Assembly: GCA_965248545.1 (NCBI GenBank)
Contig: OZ252110.1
Span: 2,542,001 to 2,606,000, forward strand
Length of the DNA stretch: 64,000 nucleotides
DNA from: Alteromonas_E sp965248545
GTDB taxonomy: Bacteria > Pseudomonadota > Gammaproteobacteria > Enterobacterales > Alteromonadaceae
Reading direction: 5' to 3'
Within the stretch, counting starts at the first letter, position 1, and every line of letters starts with the position of its first letter. The notes under the pieces are model-generated. The model had not been told where the DNA came from. It was given only the letters and a program-made list of their open reading frames with translations, and ran no database searches. Position numbers and translations under genes: made by a program. This document shows positions 27,601-36,522 of the stretch, piece by piece.

Positions 27601-28358
27601 AGAAGATGCAAGGTCTGCGCGAGCAAGGGCGAATTTTTGGTGCCGACTTAACACAGTATTATCACGTACTCGAAGATATCGATAAACGCATATCCTCACA
27701 GAGTCGGCGGATCAGCAAGGAGGTTGATGAAGAGCTTTTCCTAGAAGGGGTGTCTGACTCAGCGGTTAAAATCCGCTCGCGCATCAGTGAGCTGGAGTTT
27801 TGGCCGGAGCTGGAAGCATTCCAACAGCAATATCAAAAGTGGATGGCAACTGGCGCCACTGAATTGCCGGACGAAGAATATGGCGCCTCTATGCGCAGAG
27901 TACTCGATATCTTTGGTCGAGCGGCATTGAGTGGCGGGATCAGTAAGCTCCTAGACATTGAATTGCATTTGCGTGAGGGTAACTCTGATTTGGTGATTCG
28001 GACCGATCGCCAGTTAAACGAGAGCTCGAGCCATGGCATGGCCTATCTCATCTTGTGTAAGTTTTTGCTGGCGTTTACTCGTTTGCTTCGGGGGAGTGCT
28101 GAAGTCACCGTGCATTGGCCAATAGACGAGCTTGGCACCTTACACCAAAGTAACGTGAAGAAGATATTTGACGCCTGTCAAAACAACGCAATATCCGTCG
28201 TAGGCGCATTTCCAAACCCTGAATCTGATGTACTCAAATTATTTGAAAACCGTTATTTAATAGACAAAGTCACGCGCAAATTACAGGTGGTGCAGCCGAA
28301 AGTCAGTCCGTTGAGCCAGCGTCTGCAACAGAAGTTCGCTGAGGAGGCAGAGGCATGA
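24666..28358 (+). CDS. SMC-like ATPase of a MukB/MksB/JetC-type complex
   Basis: A 1230-residue protein with the split ABC ATPase and long coiled coil of SMC proteins. Walker A is GTNASGKT at residues 30-37. The head continues to about residue 240, followed by heptad-rich coiled coil (about 260-520 and 600-1000) around a hinge-like globular part near 540-600. The C-terminal head has the signature-like NESSSHG (1118-1124) and Walker B with D1154-E1155 in WPIDELG. It overlaps the next gene by 4 bases. Size and partners fit the MukBEF/MksBEF/Wadjet class, which loops or loads onto DNA. Which branch it belongs to, and whether its role is chromosome upkeep or plasmid defence, is not resolved. Confidence 0.75.
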   Translation: MPGLHRIMLIDTHLPGVVELKLNGHTNICGTNASGKTTLQRLIPVFYGEYPSRVVPATRDSFERWYLPRESSYIIYEFERGDQEFCQAVLTSNGNGVIYRIIGKPFELQDYVFKNKAGDHVPQAPSDMVRALKRNNVMVTNQLNTKDYRAILQNDVSTLQVSSSARELLGYARMFSLCAEQHHLRHIEKLAKAVHSKEGKMETIKAMIAAILEEDGVQPPSSSLSRKHVDDWLKECQLIQEFDAIRPEFSKLESADVQLQENETRLAQLKQQFGLDQSMLAATETEQQQKVDDAIHTLKAIDDEWQQQRETLNQQLSAAKGDISKFEQELDHVEDEYQRWQEQDIDTLQKNVQHLSQWQGDLETATSRYGLLTEKHQDIQATFDKRIAELTEKLNRHLDDLGQQQRDLLALRADKQREGQQQQEAVKDDFRQQRDELGQQHQEQLNRLVEEQAQLNARVNNVGFTEFEQSQLDLLDAAIDEAMRAEDNSREGLRQAQQALQSAQQQRVAKNEQLQRQSKAVLDAQQTLDEAEALLHPEDNTLLAFLRANIDNWENSLGKLLAPSLLNRQDLKPHVSDDNTQSLYGVTLDLTHIDQPEYAKTEQQLRETLAHAQQQLAANIEAQTSAEQQLTEASDHVRQSELGLAKAESLVKSCEANRKRAQNDRQALHREYQVTLAERKQTSKKALKKLEQQKAKLESDFAAAKADIEAQMREAVGELDFHWQQVIDDLVEQEQQVTVQLEQVKRSAKQDKKDSEKWLADELAERGVDVDEIGSLKKRIEQLKRDIDYTTIHRHKVADYERWYKNVFSNQKVTWQKQLADARKSASQAERHLAEKLQSVQHNRQEQQQQQQAAEQLLRQAKESLQNVEQLVRALKNLSLVNADKTDQDLAPRDLHTIVQRITETNELLQSRDTLLTDIRAYVERFDQLIAAQAGTGLSDTWERSREECTQIDSNGIRHIEHRRLVSHLSRLLNEIVPQKMQGLREQGRIFGADLTQYYHVLEDIDKRISSQSRRISKEVDEELFLEGVSDSAVKIRSRISELEFWPELEAFQQQYQKWMATGATELPDEEYGASMRRVLDIFGRAALSGGISKLLDIELHLREGNSDLVIRTDRQLNESSSHGMAYLILCKFLLAFTRLLRGSAEVTVHWPIDELGTLHQSNVKKIFDACQNNAISVVGAFPNPESDVLKLFENRYLIDKVTRKLQVVQPKVSPLSQRLQQKFAEEAEA

Positions 28359-28990
28359 TTAATGAACTAGGACGAGTGCTAACCCTATTGTTGAAAGGTG
28401 AGTTTGTTTGTCAGGTAAGTGATGATGAGGCTTGGCGATACCTAAAAAACAGCGCTAACCGCGAGGCGGTCGAAACACAGCTAAATATTCTGAATCGAAC
28501 GTTAACCAGCACGGCGGAGGGCGATGTTTTCTATGCAGCTTATCAGTCCCTGGGAGAACAAGAGCGCAAGCATCTAGGTACACAGTTTCAAGAGGTGGCA
28601 GCCAATTTACGGCCACTCGTCGATTGGTTGCTATTGGTGCAACAAGCCAACGGCAGTGACATTCCTGTTACCATGGGAACACCTATTCGTTTGTCTGAAT
28701 TACAGAGCACAATTGAAGATACTCCGGCGTTTGCCGAACAGTTGGAGAAAATCTCTCGGTTTCGTTTATTCAATTCGAGTAGCACTCAGACAGATGGTCA
28801 GCTAAAACAAGTATTTAAACGACTCACTGACCTAGGGTATTTACAGCGGCCTAACCCAGATAAACTGATCTTCATTGCGACTGGCAAAATTGACTATTTA
28901 TACGAAGTACTGCGTTTTATTGATGAAACGGAATCGCTCTCGCTAGAACAACAAGCGGAAGAGGCGGCACAACAGGGAAGCCTACTGTGA
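28355..28990 (+). CDS. MksE/JetB-like small subunit of the SMC operon
   Basis: A 211-residue soluble protein, mostly helical. Size, position and the C-terminal winged-helix look (QVFKRLTDLGYLQRP followed by KLIFIATGKIDYLYEVLRF) fit the MukE/MksE/JetB (KITE) subunits that clamp kleisin onto SMC heads. Sequence alone does not prove homology. It starts in the ATGA overlap with the ATPase gene and its last codons overlap the next gene by 4 bases, so all three are translated as one unit. The tail is acidic and glutamine-rich. Confidence 0.6.
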   Translation: MINELGRVLTLLLKGEFVCQVSDDEAWRYLKNSANREAVETQLNILNRTLTSTAEGDVFYAAYQSLGEQERKHLGTQFQEVAANLRPLVDWLLLVQQANGSDIPVTMGTPIRLSELQSTIEDTPAFAEQLEKISRFRLFNSSSTQTDGQLKQVFKRLTDLGYLQRPNPDKLIFIATGKIDYLYEVLRFIDETESLSLEQQAEEAAQQGSLL

Positions 28991-30207
28991 ACCAGAATCT
29001 CTATCAGTCTGGTGTGAAGTTGCTCAATGCGTTGAGTCGTCACAGTGATGTGATCATGCGTGCTTATTTAGTCGGCACGGTTGACGAGGAAGCGGTGAGT
29101 CCCAAGGTCCTCGATTCACTTGTCCAACTCGGCGTGTTGTGGCGGCCTGAGCCCGATGCGGAACTGCGTCTAAAAAGCGCAGTGCGCAACTTGTTAGAAG
29201 GAAGTTTACAGGATGAACGCAATCGTCAAATTGATACCAACATGGCGAGCGCTCTGGCGGCAATAAAGACCCTTACTCAGCATTACAAAGAAGCGCTGCA
29301 ATACGGTCGGTTCACTGAGTCTCAGGGACACCTGTCGGATTTAAGGGAGCATGTCTATGCATTAACTGAGTCGCTGGCCAACCACGTCCGGTTATTGTTC
29401 AGTCGCATCAACAATGAATTTGGCTATGTATCCTCAGTTGACGCCAAAATCAGAGAGAATGAACTTGCGCAATCACAAGTCTCGGAGCTTCTTAATCAAA
29501 TCGAACTGATAAGATTCGACGAGCTAAGTGAGCTGGCGGGTAATAACCGAGATTTACGTCACCTGCTCGTTGTAGCGCTACAACAGAGCTTTACTCGAGT
29601 AACGCAAGAATTATCTGCAGTGCAAGCCAGATTAATCGAGTTGATTGGGCGTTTTAGGGAATTTAGGGGGAAGACGCGTTTGCTCAAGGGGTTTGTACTG
29701 CATTGTGATCAACATTCCGATTTCGCGCCAAATGATTACACGCGCTTATCGCAAGTCCCGATGCTTTTCAATCAAGCTGATGCAATGGTTAATTCAGCGC
29801 ATGTCGATGTAAACAATGTCGAGCAAGAGGCACAATTACAGCACCTTGTGAGTCAGATTCGGTTGATCAACCGGAGCCGAAATGCGGTCCAGGTCCAAGA
29901 CAAAGCCGCCAAAATCGATGTGGCCGATATTGCGGCAATAGAGATTGACGATAGTCAGTTGCGCGAAGCCGTCGAGCAATATTTTTGTCATGTTATCGAT
30001 AGCGGCGAGACAATTACCGCATTGCAATACCACCAGTGGCAATCGCTGGACTTTGATCAGGAAGCTTGGCTGTATCAGGTTATCGGCGGCTATCAATCGT
30101 TAGACAGTGAGGAGCAAGACTACTTCGCTATTGAAGCAAGTGGTGAACCTCACCCAGAGTACAGCGGTAACTATTTGATTCACGACATACAATTGGGATT
30201 GCGATAA
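28987..30207 (+). CDS. Kleisin-like (MukF/MksF/JetA-role) subunit of the SMC operon
   Basis: A 406-residue soluble, highly helical protein. An N-terminal winged-helix-like part (about 1-75, VSPKVLDSLVQLGVLWRP) is followed by a long helical middle (about 80-240, including QDERNRQIDTNMASALAAIK) and a mixed C-terminal domain. This is the layout of MukF/MksF kleisins. It starts at a GTG overlapping the preceding gene by 4 bases. The order ATPase-small-large is the reverse of mukF-E-B and of jetA-B-C. No terminator was found after it. Assignment rests on size, fold pattern and coupling, not on a recognised signature. Confidence 0.58.
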   Translation: MNQNLYQSGVKLLNALSRHSDVIMRAYLVGTVDEEAVSPKVLDSLVQLGVLWRPEPDAELRLKSAVRNLLEGSLQDERNRQIDTNMASALAAIKTLTQHYKEALQYGRFTESQGHLSDLREHVYALTESLANHVRLLFSRINNEFGYVSSVDAKIRENELAQSQVSELLNQIELIRFDELSELAGNNRDLRHLLVVALQQSFTRVTQELSAVQARLIELIGRFREFRGKTRLLKGFVLHCDQHSDFAPNDYTRLSQVPMLFNQADAMVNSAHVDVNNVEQEAQLQHLVSQIRLINRSRNAVQVQDKAAKIDVADIAAIEIDDSQLREAVEQYFCHVIDSGETITALQYHQWQSLDFDQEAWLYQVIGGYQSLDSEEQDYFAIEASGEPHPEYSGNYLIHDIQLGLR

Positions 30208-30335
30208 AAAATCGATAAAAAGCGATAAAAAAATGCAACAAAAGTTATCCCCTTTGGTCTAACTTTCACTTTTATTCGCATCCATGTTTTCAAAGTCTTC
30301 GCAGCCTTTATAGGTAAAGCGTCTAGGGAGTTGTT

Positions 30336-30734
30336 ATGCAGTTAACAGAACGCCAAGGGTTTAATGAAGCGTTGATCAAATTGTCAGTAATGCTCTATCA
30401 AGTTGACGGCAAAGTTAGCCTTAGTGAGCAAGATTATCTCGAAGAGGTGATTCGCGACCTCGAATGGGGCAGTACTATTTGCCAACAGGCTTTCCTAACC
30501 GATGCGATTCATTGGGCGCGTCAAGCGGTAGAAAATGATGATTGTAAGCATTGTATGCGTGAACTCTCCGACGGACTCAACCTGGATGCCGATAAAGCCC
30601 TCGAAGTTGCAATGACTTTAACGGGTATTGACGGCGAGCGCAGTGAAGAAGAGACAGAGCTCCTCTCCTATTTAACCAATCGCATTTTAGGCAAGTCGTT
30701 AACAGCTCATATGCACGAAGCTGTCACCGAATAG
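30336..30734 (+). CDS. TerB-like domain protein
   Basis: A 132-residue helical protein resembling the TerB/tellurite-resistance fold. Two internal copies of the metal-site-like motif are visible: YQVDGKVSLSEQDYLEEV near residues 18-35 and TGIDGERSEEETELLSYL near 97-114. AGGGAG sits just before the ATG. It follows the SMC operon by 128 bases on the same strand, but with its own leader. TerB-fold proteins occur in stress and phage-response operons, though many are housekeeping; no function is assigned here. Confidence 0.65.
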   Translation: MQLTERQGFNEALIKLSVMLYQVDGKVSLSEQDYLEEVIRDLEWGSTICQQAFLTDAIHWARQAVENDDCKHCMRELSDGLNLDADKALEVAMTLTGIDGERSEEETELLSYLTNRILGKSLTAHMHEAVTE

Positions 30735-30815
30735 GCCGCTCGTCACAAGACAGTTGAAAAATACTGCAGGGCTAGTTTAGAGTAAATCTGTCTATCACAA
30801 GGAGGGTTTACTGTA

Positions 30816-31286
30816 ATGAAACTACAGCCTTTACTATCTTATCGTACCGCAGTGGCCGCCATGGCTGCATTGTTAATTGCGTCGCCTTTGGCCGCCAAGG
30901 AAGTATTGCGAACGGATGTTGAACTCCGCTTGATCCAGCCAGGTGCTAATCAGACATTTGACTGGCAACTGGCTGACGGTAACGAGCCTGTTTACCCAAA
31001 GAAAATGAAACGTAGCGGTGCGCGAGGGTGCGGCATTTTCAACTTCGATATCTTACCGGATGGCACAGTTGATAATGTTGAAGCGTTGCGCACAGTGCCT
31101 GGCTTGGGCATTAAACGAGAAGCAAAGCAGATGCTGCAAGCAATGCGATGGGAAGCAACCAGCGATTCTCCAAAGGCCACTCAAGTCCAAATGCGCGTTG
31201 ATTTTTGCATGGGCGGCAATTCCGCGGAAGAGGCACAGCAAATGTGCGAAATCCAAACACAATACGCGTGTAAAAAGCGTAGCTAA
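30816..31286 (+). CDS. Secreted protein with a TonB C-terminal-like domain
   Basis: A 156-residue protein with a signal peptide (TAVAAMAALLIASPLAAKE, cleavage near residue 27). Residues about 55-130 resemble the TonB C-terminal fold: EPVYPKKMKRSGARGCGIFNF, then a G-T-V turn and EAKQMLQAMRW. There is no proline-rich spacer or N-terminal anchor, so it is not a working TonB. Five cysteines in the mature part suggest disulfides. AAGGAGGG lies before the ATG. The function is unknown; such stand-alone domains are common in Alteromonas relatives. Confidence 0.68.
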   Translation: MKLQPLLSYRTAVAAMAALLIASPLAAKEVLRTDVELRLIQPGANQTFDWQLADGNEPVYPKKMKRSGARGCGIFNFDILPDGTVDNVEALRTVPGLGIKREAKQMLQAMRWEATSDSPKATQVQMRVDFCMGGNSAEEAQQMCEIQTQYACKKRS

Positions 31287-31311
31287 AAGCCCTCCATTAA
31301 CTGAAACAATG

Positions 31312-31342
31312 TTACACTCTCGCTCGAGCAGTGAGAGTGTAA
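31312..31342. repeat. 10-base-arm stem-loop between genes
   Basis: TTACACTCTC (31312-31321) and GAGAGTGTAA (31333-31342) pair perfectly around an 11-base loop. No T-run follows, so it is not a standard terminator. It lies in the 186-base gap before the sulfotransferase gene. Confidence 0.5.
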
Positions 31343-31472
31343 TGTCAGGTATGTTTTTGATGCATGCCTGATCCCTCTTGTACGTCTTACAACAAGCCAG
31401 ATAGGAAACGCTAAGCAGACCATAATGTGTCTCCATTTCAGCGCGTCTTGACGAATAGGGAAGCGGGGTAGT

Positions 31473-33305
31473 ATGAAAGTAACGATTAATGGCAGGCAGT
31501 ATTCTCCTGCGCAGGCTGTGCAGTTAGCAAAATCACTGTGGCAGCAAAATCAGTTGCGGCAAGCAAGGCAAGTATACGAATCCATCGAGCATATGCTGTC
31601 TAATAATGAGACAGTAAACGCACAGTTTTTCCCGCTGTACATTCATTTGAAAGACTTTAAGAAAGCCGAAGAGCTATTGCGCAAGGAACTAAAGCTGGCG
31701 CCTAAAAATCCGAGCACCAATGCCAATTTAGCGTTAACACTGCAGCAACAAGGCCGCTACAAACAAGCCATCCGTCACTATGATATCGCTTTGAAGGCTC
31801 AGCCCAATGATGCTGCAATCTGGAATAATTTAGGGACCGCTCATCAAAGTGCGCAGACAAAAATTAAGGCGAAGTTTGCGTTCAACAAAGCTGTATCACT
31901 TGCACCTAACAACGCTAAATACCAAGCTAACTATGCTATTGCGCTTATGGAACTAGAGGCGTTTACTGAAGCTGAAGCCGTCTTAAAGAGAGCCGTCCAA
32001 CAAGATCATCGCGACCCACTCGTTCATAGCGCGATTAAACGGTATTTTACGGCGACCTCGTCTACTCAAGACCCGGAGGAATTGTCCTATCTATTTGTGC
32101 TTGCCGAGCTGCCAGAGATTTCTGATTTCCATGCCGATTTTGCTCGATACTATGAAAAGCGTAACCGCCTAGAAGAATCACGCAAGATTATTTGCGATGG
32201 CTTGCAAATTACGCCCGGTGATACCTTCTTGAGCGTTCTACTGGCGCAAAATGCGCGTCGCCTAAAGCAGTACGATAAAGCGCAAGAACTGTTGGCAAAC
32301 ACAACGGTGAAAGGATTAAATGACGAGCAACAACAACTGTTTCATTTTGAGAGCGCAAGGCTTTTCGATTCGATTGGACAGTATGACAAGGCGTTTGAAA
32401 ATTTCACGTCCGCAAATGATTTGTCGAGAAAAATCTGGAAACAAATCAGAGATGCAGGTCAGGGCGAAGGACGAATGGATGCGGATACACTAAGTCAGTT
32501 TTATAAGACCTCTTGGTTAGCTGAATGGCACAGTGCAAATCCATCAGATGACACTGCTGAACCGGTGTTTTTAATCGGCTTCCCCCGGTCAGGGACTACA
32601 TTACTCGAGCGAGTATTAAATGCTCACCCTGCGCTCAGTACGATTTCGGAGAAAGATACGGTTCAAACGGTCTTGAATATGCTGACCAAAGATGGTTTAC
32701 GATATCCGCAAGGTCTAAAAGACATCACTCAAGACTATGCGCAAAAGCTTAGAAAAGCCTATTTCAAAAAGGCCTATGAGTACGCAGATAAGCAAAAAGT
32801 TGTGGTCGACAAAATGCCACTCAACACCCTACATGTGGGGTTGTTGTATCAATTGTTTCCCAATGCAAAATTCGTTTTTTCGCAGCGCCATCCTTACGAC
32901 GTTTGCCTGAGCAATTTTATGCAAGATTTTAAACTCAACGGGACCATGATTCACTTTACTAATTTACTTGATACCGCTGAGTTCTATGATCAAGTGTTCA
33001 GTCTTTGGGCGCAGTATCAACAAAATCTACCGTTACGAGTTCACACCATTAAATACGAGAGAATGGTTGAAGACTTTGACCAAGAAGTTGGGGCACTACT
33101 GGCGTTTATCGGTGTTGAGTGGGATACGCAAGTTAAGCAATTTTACTCGACTGAAAAGGGAGCTGAGTATGTTGATACGCCAAGTTATCATCAAGTAAGC
33201 CAACCATTGTATTCTGAGTTGGAATACCGCTGGAAACACTATCCCGATGCAATCGCAGTGCTCAAACCTCGTATTGAGAAGTACGTCAATCAATTTGGGT
33301 ATTAG
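31473..33305 (+). CDS. TPR-containing sulfotransferase
   Basis: A 610-residue fusion. Residues about 1-310 are tetratricopeptide repeats (NPSTNANLALTLQQQGRYKQ, then NDAAIWNNLGTAHQ). Residues about 365-610 are a PAPS-dependent sulfotransferase. The 5'-phosphosulfate loop is in FLIGFPRSGTTLLERVLNAH near 367, and the 3'-phosphate-binding motif in KFVFSQRHPYDVCLSNFM. The enzyme would move sulfate from PAPS to an unknown acceptor, possibly a protein tyrosine or glycan selected by the TPR part. There is no signal peptide, so it is cytosolic. It stands alone and is convergent with the ABC exporter, with only 23 bases between them. Confidence 0.87.
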   Translation: MKVTINGRQYSPAQAVQLAKSLWQQNQLRQARQVYESIEHMLSNNETVNAQFFPLYIHLKDFKKAEELLRKELKLAPKNPSTNANLALTLQQQGRYKQAIRHYDIALKAQPNDAAIWNNLGTAHQSAQTKIKAKFAFNKAVSLAPNNAKYQANYAIALMELEAFTEAEAVLKRAVQQDHRDPLVHSAIKRYFTATSSTQDPEELSYLFVLAELPEISDFHADFARYYEKRNRLEESRKIICDGLQITPGDTFLSVLLAQNARRLKQYDKAQELLANTTVKGLNDEQQQLFHFESARLFDSIGQYDKAFENFTSANDLSRKIWKQIRDAGQGEGRMDADTLSQFYKTSWLAEWHSANPSDDTAEPVFLIGFPRSGTTLLERVLNAHPALSTISEKDTVQTVLNMLTKDGLRYPQGLKDITQDYAQKLRKAYFKKAYEYADKQKVVVDKMPLNTLHVGLLYQLFPNAKFVFSQRHPYDVCLSNFMQDFKLNGTMIHFTNLLDTAEFYDQVFSLWAQYQQNLPLRVHTIKYERMVEDFDQEVGALLAFIGVEWDTQVKQFYSTEKGAEYVDTPSYHQVSQPLYSELEYRWKHYPDAIAVLKPRIEKYVNQFGY

Positions 33306-33328
33306 CGGGCAGACCGCTAATCTGACCA

Positions 33329-35083
33329 TCAATTTAGCAATTGTAGTTCTGCGTGTTCTCGGTAAAGTTCACTCGTTTCTAGTAGTTGCTCATGTGTTCC
33401 ACTCGCGACAATCTGACCTTCCTGCATCACCACAATACGATCGGCGTTAATCACGGTGGCCAAGCGATGGGCGATAATCAGTGTCGTCCTACCTCGCATT
33501 AAATTATCGAGTCCCTGTTTTACATGGCGTTCACTGACAGCATCTAACGCACTGGTTGCCTCGTCGAGCAATAGAATTGGGCGATTAGCCAGTATCGCTC
33601 GCGCAATCGCAATCCGCTGTTTTTGACCTCCCGAGAGCTTAACGCCACGCTCGCCAAGTTGGGTGTCATAGCCCTGGCTTAGGTTTTGGATGAACTCATG
33701 CGCTCGAGCTGTTTGTGCCGCTTCAATGACTTCTTGTTGAGTCGCGTGAGGTCGAGCATAGCGGATGTTATCTGTCACGGTTGTGGCAAATATAACCGAT
33801 TCTTGAGGGACTAATGCAAATTGCTGACGCACCGTATCGATGGGCAGGTCTGATAAAGAGGTGCCGTCGAGCGCAATATTTCCCGACTGGGCAGCATAAA
33901 ATCTGAGTAACAATTGATACAAAGTTGATTTACCGGCACCACTAGGACCCACAAGCGCGATGCGCTCGCCCGGCTGAATTGACAAATCGAACTGACGGAG
34001 TACCGGCTTCTCTGGTGCACTCGGATAGTAAAAACTGACGTTATCAAAATGAAGCGCGCGTGCGCTGTTTTTCGCCATTGATGTGCTGCCTGTACCTGCT
34101 TGGGAGTCGCACACGTTGGGCTTGGTCTCTAGCAATTCAATCAGGCGCTCGCTGGCACCTGCTGCTTTTTGTATTTCGCCAATAACCTCACTGACTGTTG
34201 CAATACTGCCTCCGGCGAGCACCGCGTAAAACATAAACGCAGTCAATTCACCAGCACTCATACTGCCGAGCATTACATCGCGGGCACCAATCCAGGCAAC
34301 CAGAACGATTGCGACGATACTGATGGCCATGATGAGCCCAATCAATAAAGAACGATAGTGGATCCGTTGCTTGGCCGTTGCCATCACGGCCTCAACTCTT
34401 TGCTCAAACGCCTGGCGATCGAGACCTTCGTGATTGTATGCTTGCACGGTTTGTATTTCGTGCAGGGTTTCGTCTACATAAGCCCCAATGTCAGCAACCT
34501 TGTCCTGACTTAGTCTTGAATAACGGCGAACATATTTGCCTAAAACTCTAATCGGCAACAGCACAACCGGGACCGCCAACAAAACGTAAAACGTTAGCGA
34601 TGGGCTACTAACCAGCATCAGTGCCATAGCACCAATGAAGGTCACGCTGGAACGCAATGCCATAGAGATGCTCATACCAATCACACCCTGAAGTTGGGTT
34701 GTGTCGGCCGTAAAACGGGAGATTACTTCACCCGTTCGCGTTTCCGTGTAAAATTCCGGCGCTAAATTGAGTAAGTGGTTATAGACCTTTTTGCGAATGT
34801 CCGCACTAACGCGTTCACCGAGCCATGTCATTAGAGAAAAGCGAAAATAGGTCGCAAGGCTGGCCGTAAGCGAAATAACCAAGACCCCAATGAGTAATTG
34901 GTTTAATCGCTGCGGATCGTTACCCGTAAACCCTTGATCGACCGCTAATCGAATTCCCTGTCCCAGAGCGAGCCACGCGAAGGAGCCAATAAACAATGCA
35001 AAAACTGCCCCAGCAACTGCTTTTTTATAGGGTTTCAAGAAACTGAAAAGCCAAGAGAGTGTTGAAGTCGGCACGGATAGCAA
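33329..35083 (-). CDS. ABC exporter half-transporter (MsbA-like fused permease-ATPase)
   Basis: A 584-residue half-transporter. Six membrane helices occupy about residues 15-310, including the coupling segment FYTETRTGEVISRFTAD. The ATPase follows with Walker A GPSGAGKST near residue 385, the signature LSGGQKQR, Walker B ILLLDEATSALD and the switch histidine in TLIIAHRLATV. It forms a dimer that exports lipids, drugs or peptides. The lipid A enzyme gene lpxK is not adjacent, so it is not clearly MsbA. The start is a TTG at 35083, or a GTG three codons later that has better spacing from AAGG. Confidence 0.9.
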   Translation of the reverse strand: MLSVPTSTLSWLFSFLKPYKKAVAGAVFALFIGSFAWLALGQGIRLAVDQGFTGNDPQRLNQLLIGVLVISLTASLATYFRFSLMTWLGERVSADIRKKVYNHLLNLAPEFYTETRTGEVISRFTADTTQLQGVIGMSISMALRSSVTFIGAMALMLVSSPSLTFYVLLAVPVVLLPIRVLGKYVRRYSRLSQDKVADIGAYVDETLHEIQTVQAYNHEGLDRQAFEQRVEAVMATAKQRIHYRSLLIGLIMAISIVAIVLVAWIGARDVMLGSMSAGELTAFMFYAVLAGGSIATVSEVIGEIQKAAGASERLIELLETKPNVCDSQAGTGSTSMAKNSARALHFDNVSFYYPSAPEKPVLRQFDLSIQPGERIALVGPSGAGKSTLYQLLLRFYAAQSGNIALDGTSLSDLPIDTVRQQFALVPQESVIFATTVTDNIRYARPHATQQEVIEAAQTARAHEFIQNLSQGYDTQLGERGVKLSGGQKQRIAIARAILANRPILLLDEATSALDAVSERHVKQGLDNLMRGRTTLIIAHRLATVINADRIVVMQEGQIVASGTHEQLLETSELYREHAELQLLN

Positions 35084-35270
35084 GCCTTAAAATCAAATGA
35101 TGGAGTTAAATATTTGTGCAGGGCAGGTAATGTAGCGCTGATTAAAAACATAACAAGCGACGAAACCCCAGCCACATTATCCACTGTTGGGGCGAGTTAC
35201 CCTGTTTCAACGGGACAAGTGAAATAAACACTGGAATGGAGAAAAAGGTCTACAAATCGCAAACAGGTTT

Positions 35271-36239
35271 TTACGTTATTAAAGGTGATTCGAAACCATG
35301 CGGTTTGAGTGCCAGTACTGAGCATTCAACTTGGTTGAGAATCGACTCGGCAGTATTGCCCATAAAGAACCCTGGAATACCCACTCTCGCAACAGTCCCC
35401 ATAACTAACAAGTCCGTGTTTAACTCCGCTATCCATTGGGGAATATCGCGTCGAGCAATACCGTGTAATACGTGGGTTTCTATCTTCAAGGCGTCGACGA
35501 CTTCATCTGGATTGGCCGAGCAGATCAGATCTTTCAATGCGTCGAGATTGTTAAACCGTTCTTGCTCGATGTCGTCCTGATTTTGTTGGGTACTGGCGGC
35601 GATGTCGACAATCCCGTCATAAACGACTAGGTCAACTGGATCGTCAATTACGTGAACGATATGCAGTGACGCGTTCTCGTGAACCGCGACTTGTGCAGCT
35701 TGAATCACAACGGTCTCGTTGAGTTGTTTACGAATCGCTAACTCGTCGTCTGGATAGTGGTAATTGACATCAACTGCCGCGACAACTTTTTTATAATCTT
35801 GCGTATCACCTCGGTGAATCAACCAAACAGGCGCGGGGCATTTCCTTAACAGACGCATATCTTCATGCCCAAACAAGCGGTCAAGTAAATCTGTTTTCGC
35901 AACCTTCAGGACTAAGTCCGCGCTGCATTCAACCGCATACTTGGCGATTTCGACAAAAGCATGACCAATACGCAGTGTTGCTTCCAGCGGCATTCGTTCG
36001 CGCCATTTATTCGCCATTGATTGCAGGTGTTCTTCTGCAGCCGTGTGCATACTTTGAAAGGTATCGATGTAGGTAAAGGATTCCATCACCATATTCGCAT
36101 TCGGCGGCAATGGCTCCATTGTTAGCAGCACACTCAGTTTTGCAGCGTGCCTATCGCACACGTGCATCGCATGCGCGATCACTTCATCAACGTCCTGAAG
36201 ATCGGTTAAAACACACAATACATGCTTGAATCCTGACAT
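35271..36239 (-). CDS. uspE: Tandem universal stress protein, UspE-like
   Basis: A 322-residue cytosolic protein of two UspA domains (about 1-145 and 155-320). The second domain has the ATP-binding signature MGTVARVGIPGFFMGNTAE (GxxG then G and a polar residue). The first domain is degenerate at this site. This pattern and length match UspE, which helps survival under stress. The start MSGFKHVL at 36239 is chosen because AAGGA precedes it; an in-frame ATG at 36287 would add a poorly conserved 16-residue tail. It sits alone, divergent from the TonB receptor. Confidence 0.85.
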   Translation of the reverse strand: MSGFKHVLCVLTDLQDVDEVIAHAMHVCDRHAAKLSVLLTMEPLPPNANMVMESFTYIDTFQSMHTAAEEHLQSMANKWRERMPLEATLRIGHAFVEIAKYAVECSADLVLKVAKTDLLDRLFGHEDMRLLRKCPAPVWLIHRGDTQDYKKVVAAVDVNYHYPDDELAIRKQLNETVVIQAAQVAVHENASLHIVHVIDDPVDLVVYDGIVDIAASTQQNQDDIEQERFNNLDALKDLICSANPDEVVDALKIETHVLHGIARRDIPQWIAELNTDLLVMGTVARVGIPGFFMGNTAESILNQVECSVLALKPHGFESPLIT

Positions 36240-36522
36240 TTTTACGTCCTTAATCTGAAGACTGACCGTCGATTGCAGTGTGGGCACACTTACTTGCCTT
36301 CACAATGCCTGCGAGTTAAATCTAGCACAGCTTTTTTGCTAGCGGTGACGAAGAATCTAAAAATCAGGTTTCAGTTGATTTAACGCAAACTCATTGACCG
36401 GTAACGGCTTATTTAGCGTTTGAGCTCGCAATTTGATGTTCGATCTTTCATGTTCAGAAGGCTGAAAGCATTACAACATCCGGTACTCTTCCGTAATTCC
36501 TTGATGCTGATCAAATTGATTT

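Noticed and set aside
24666..30207. Calling the operon Wadjet
   Set aside because: No JetD/MksG-like nuclease gene is adjacent, the gene order differs and the family of each subunit could not be confirmed by search.
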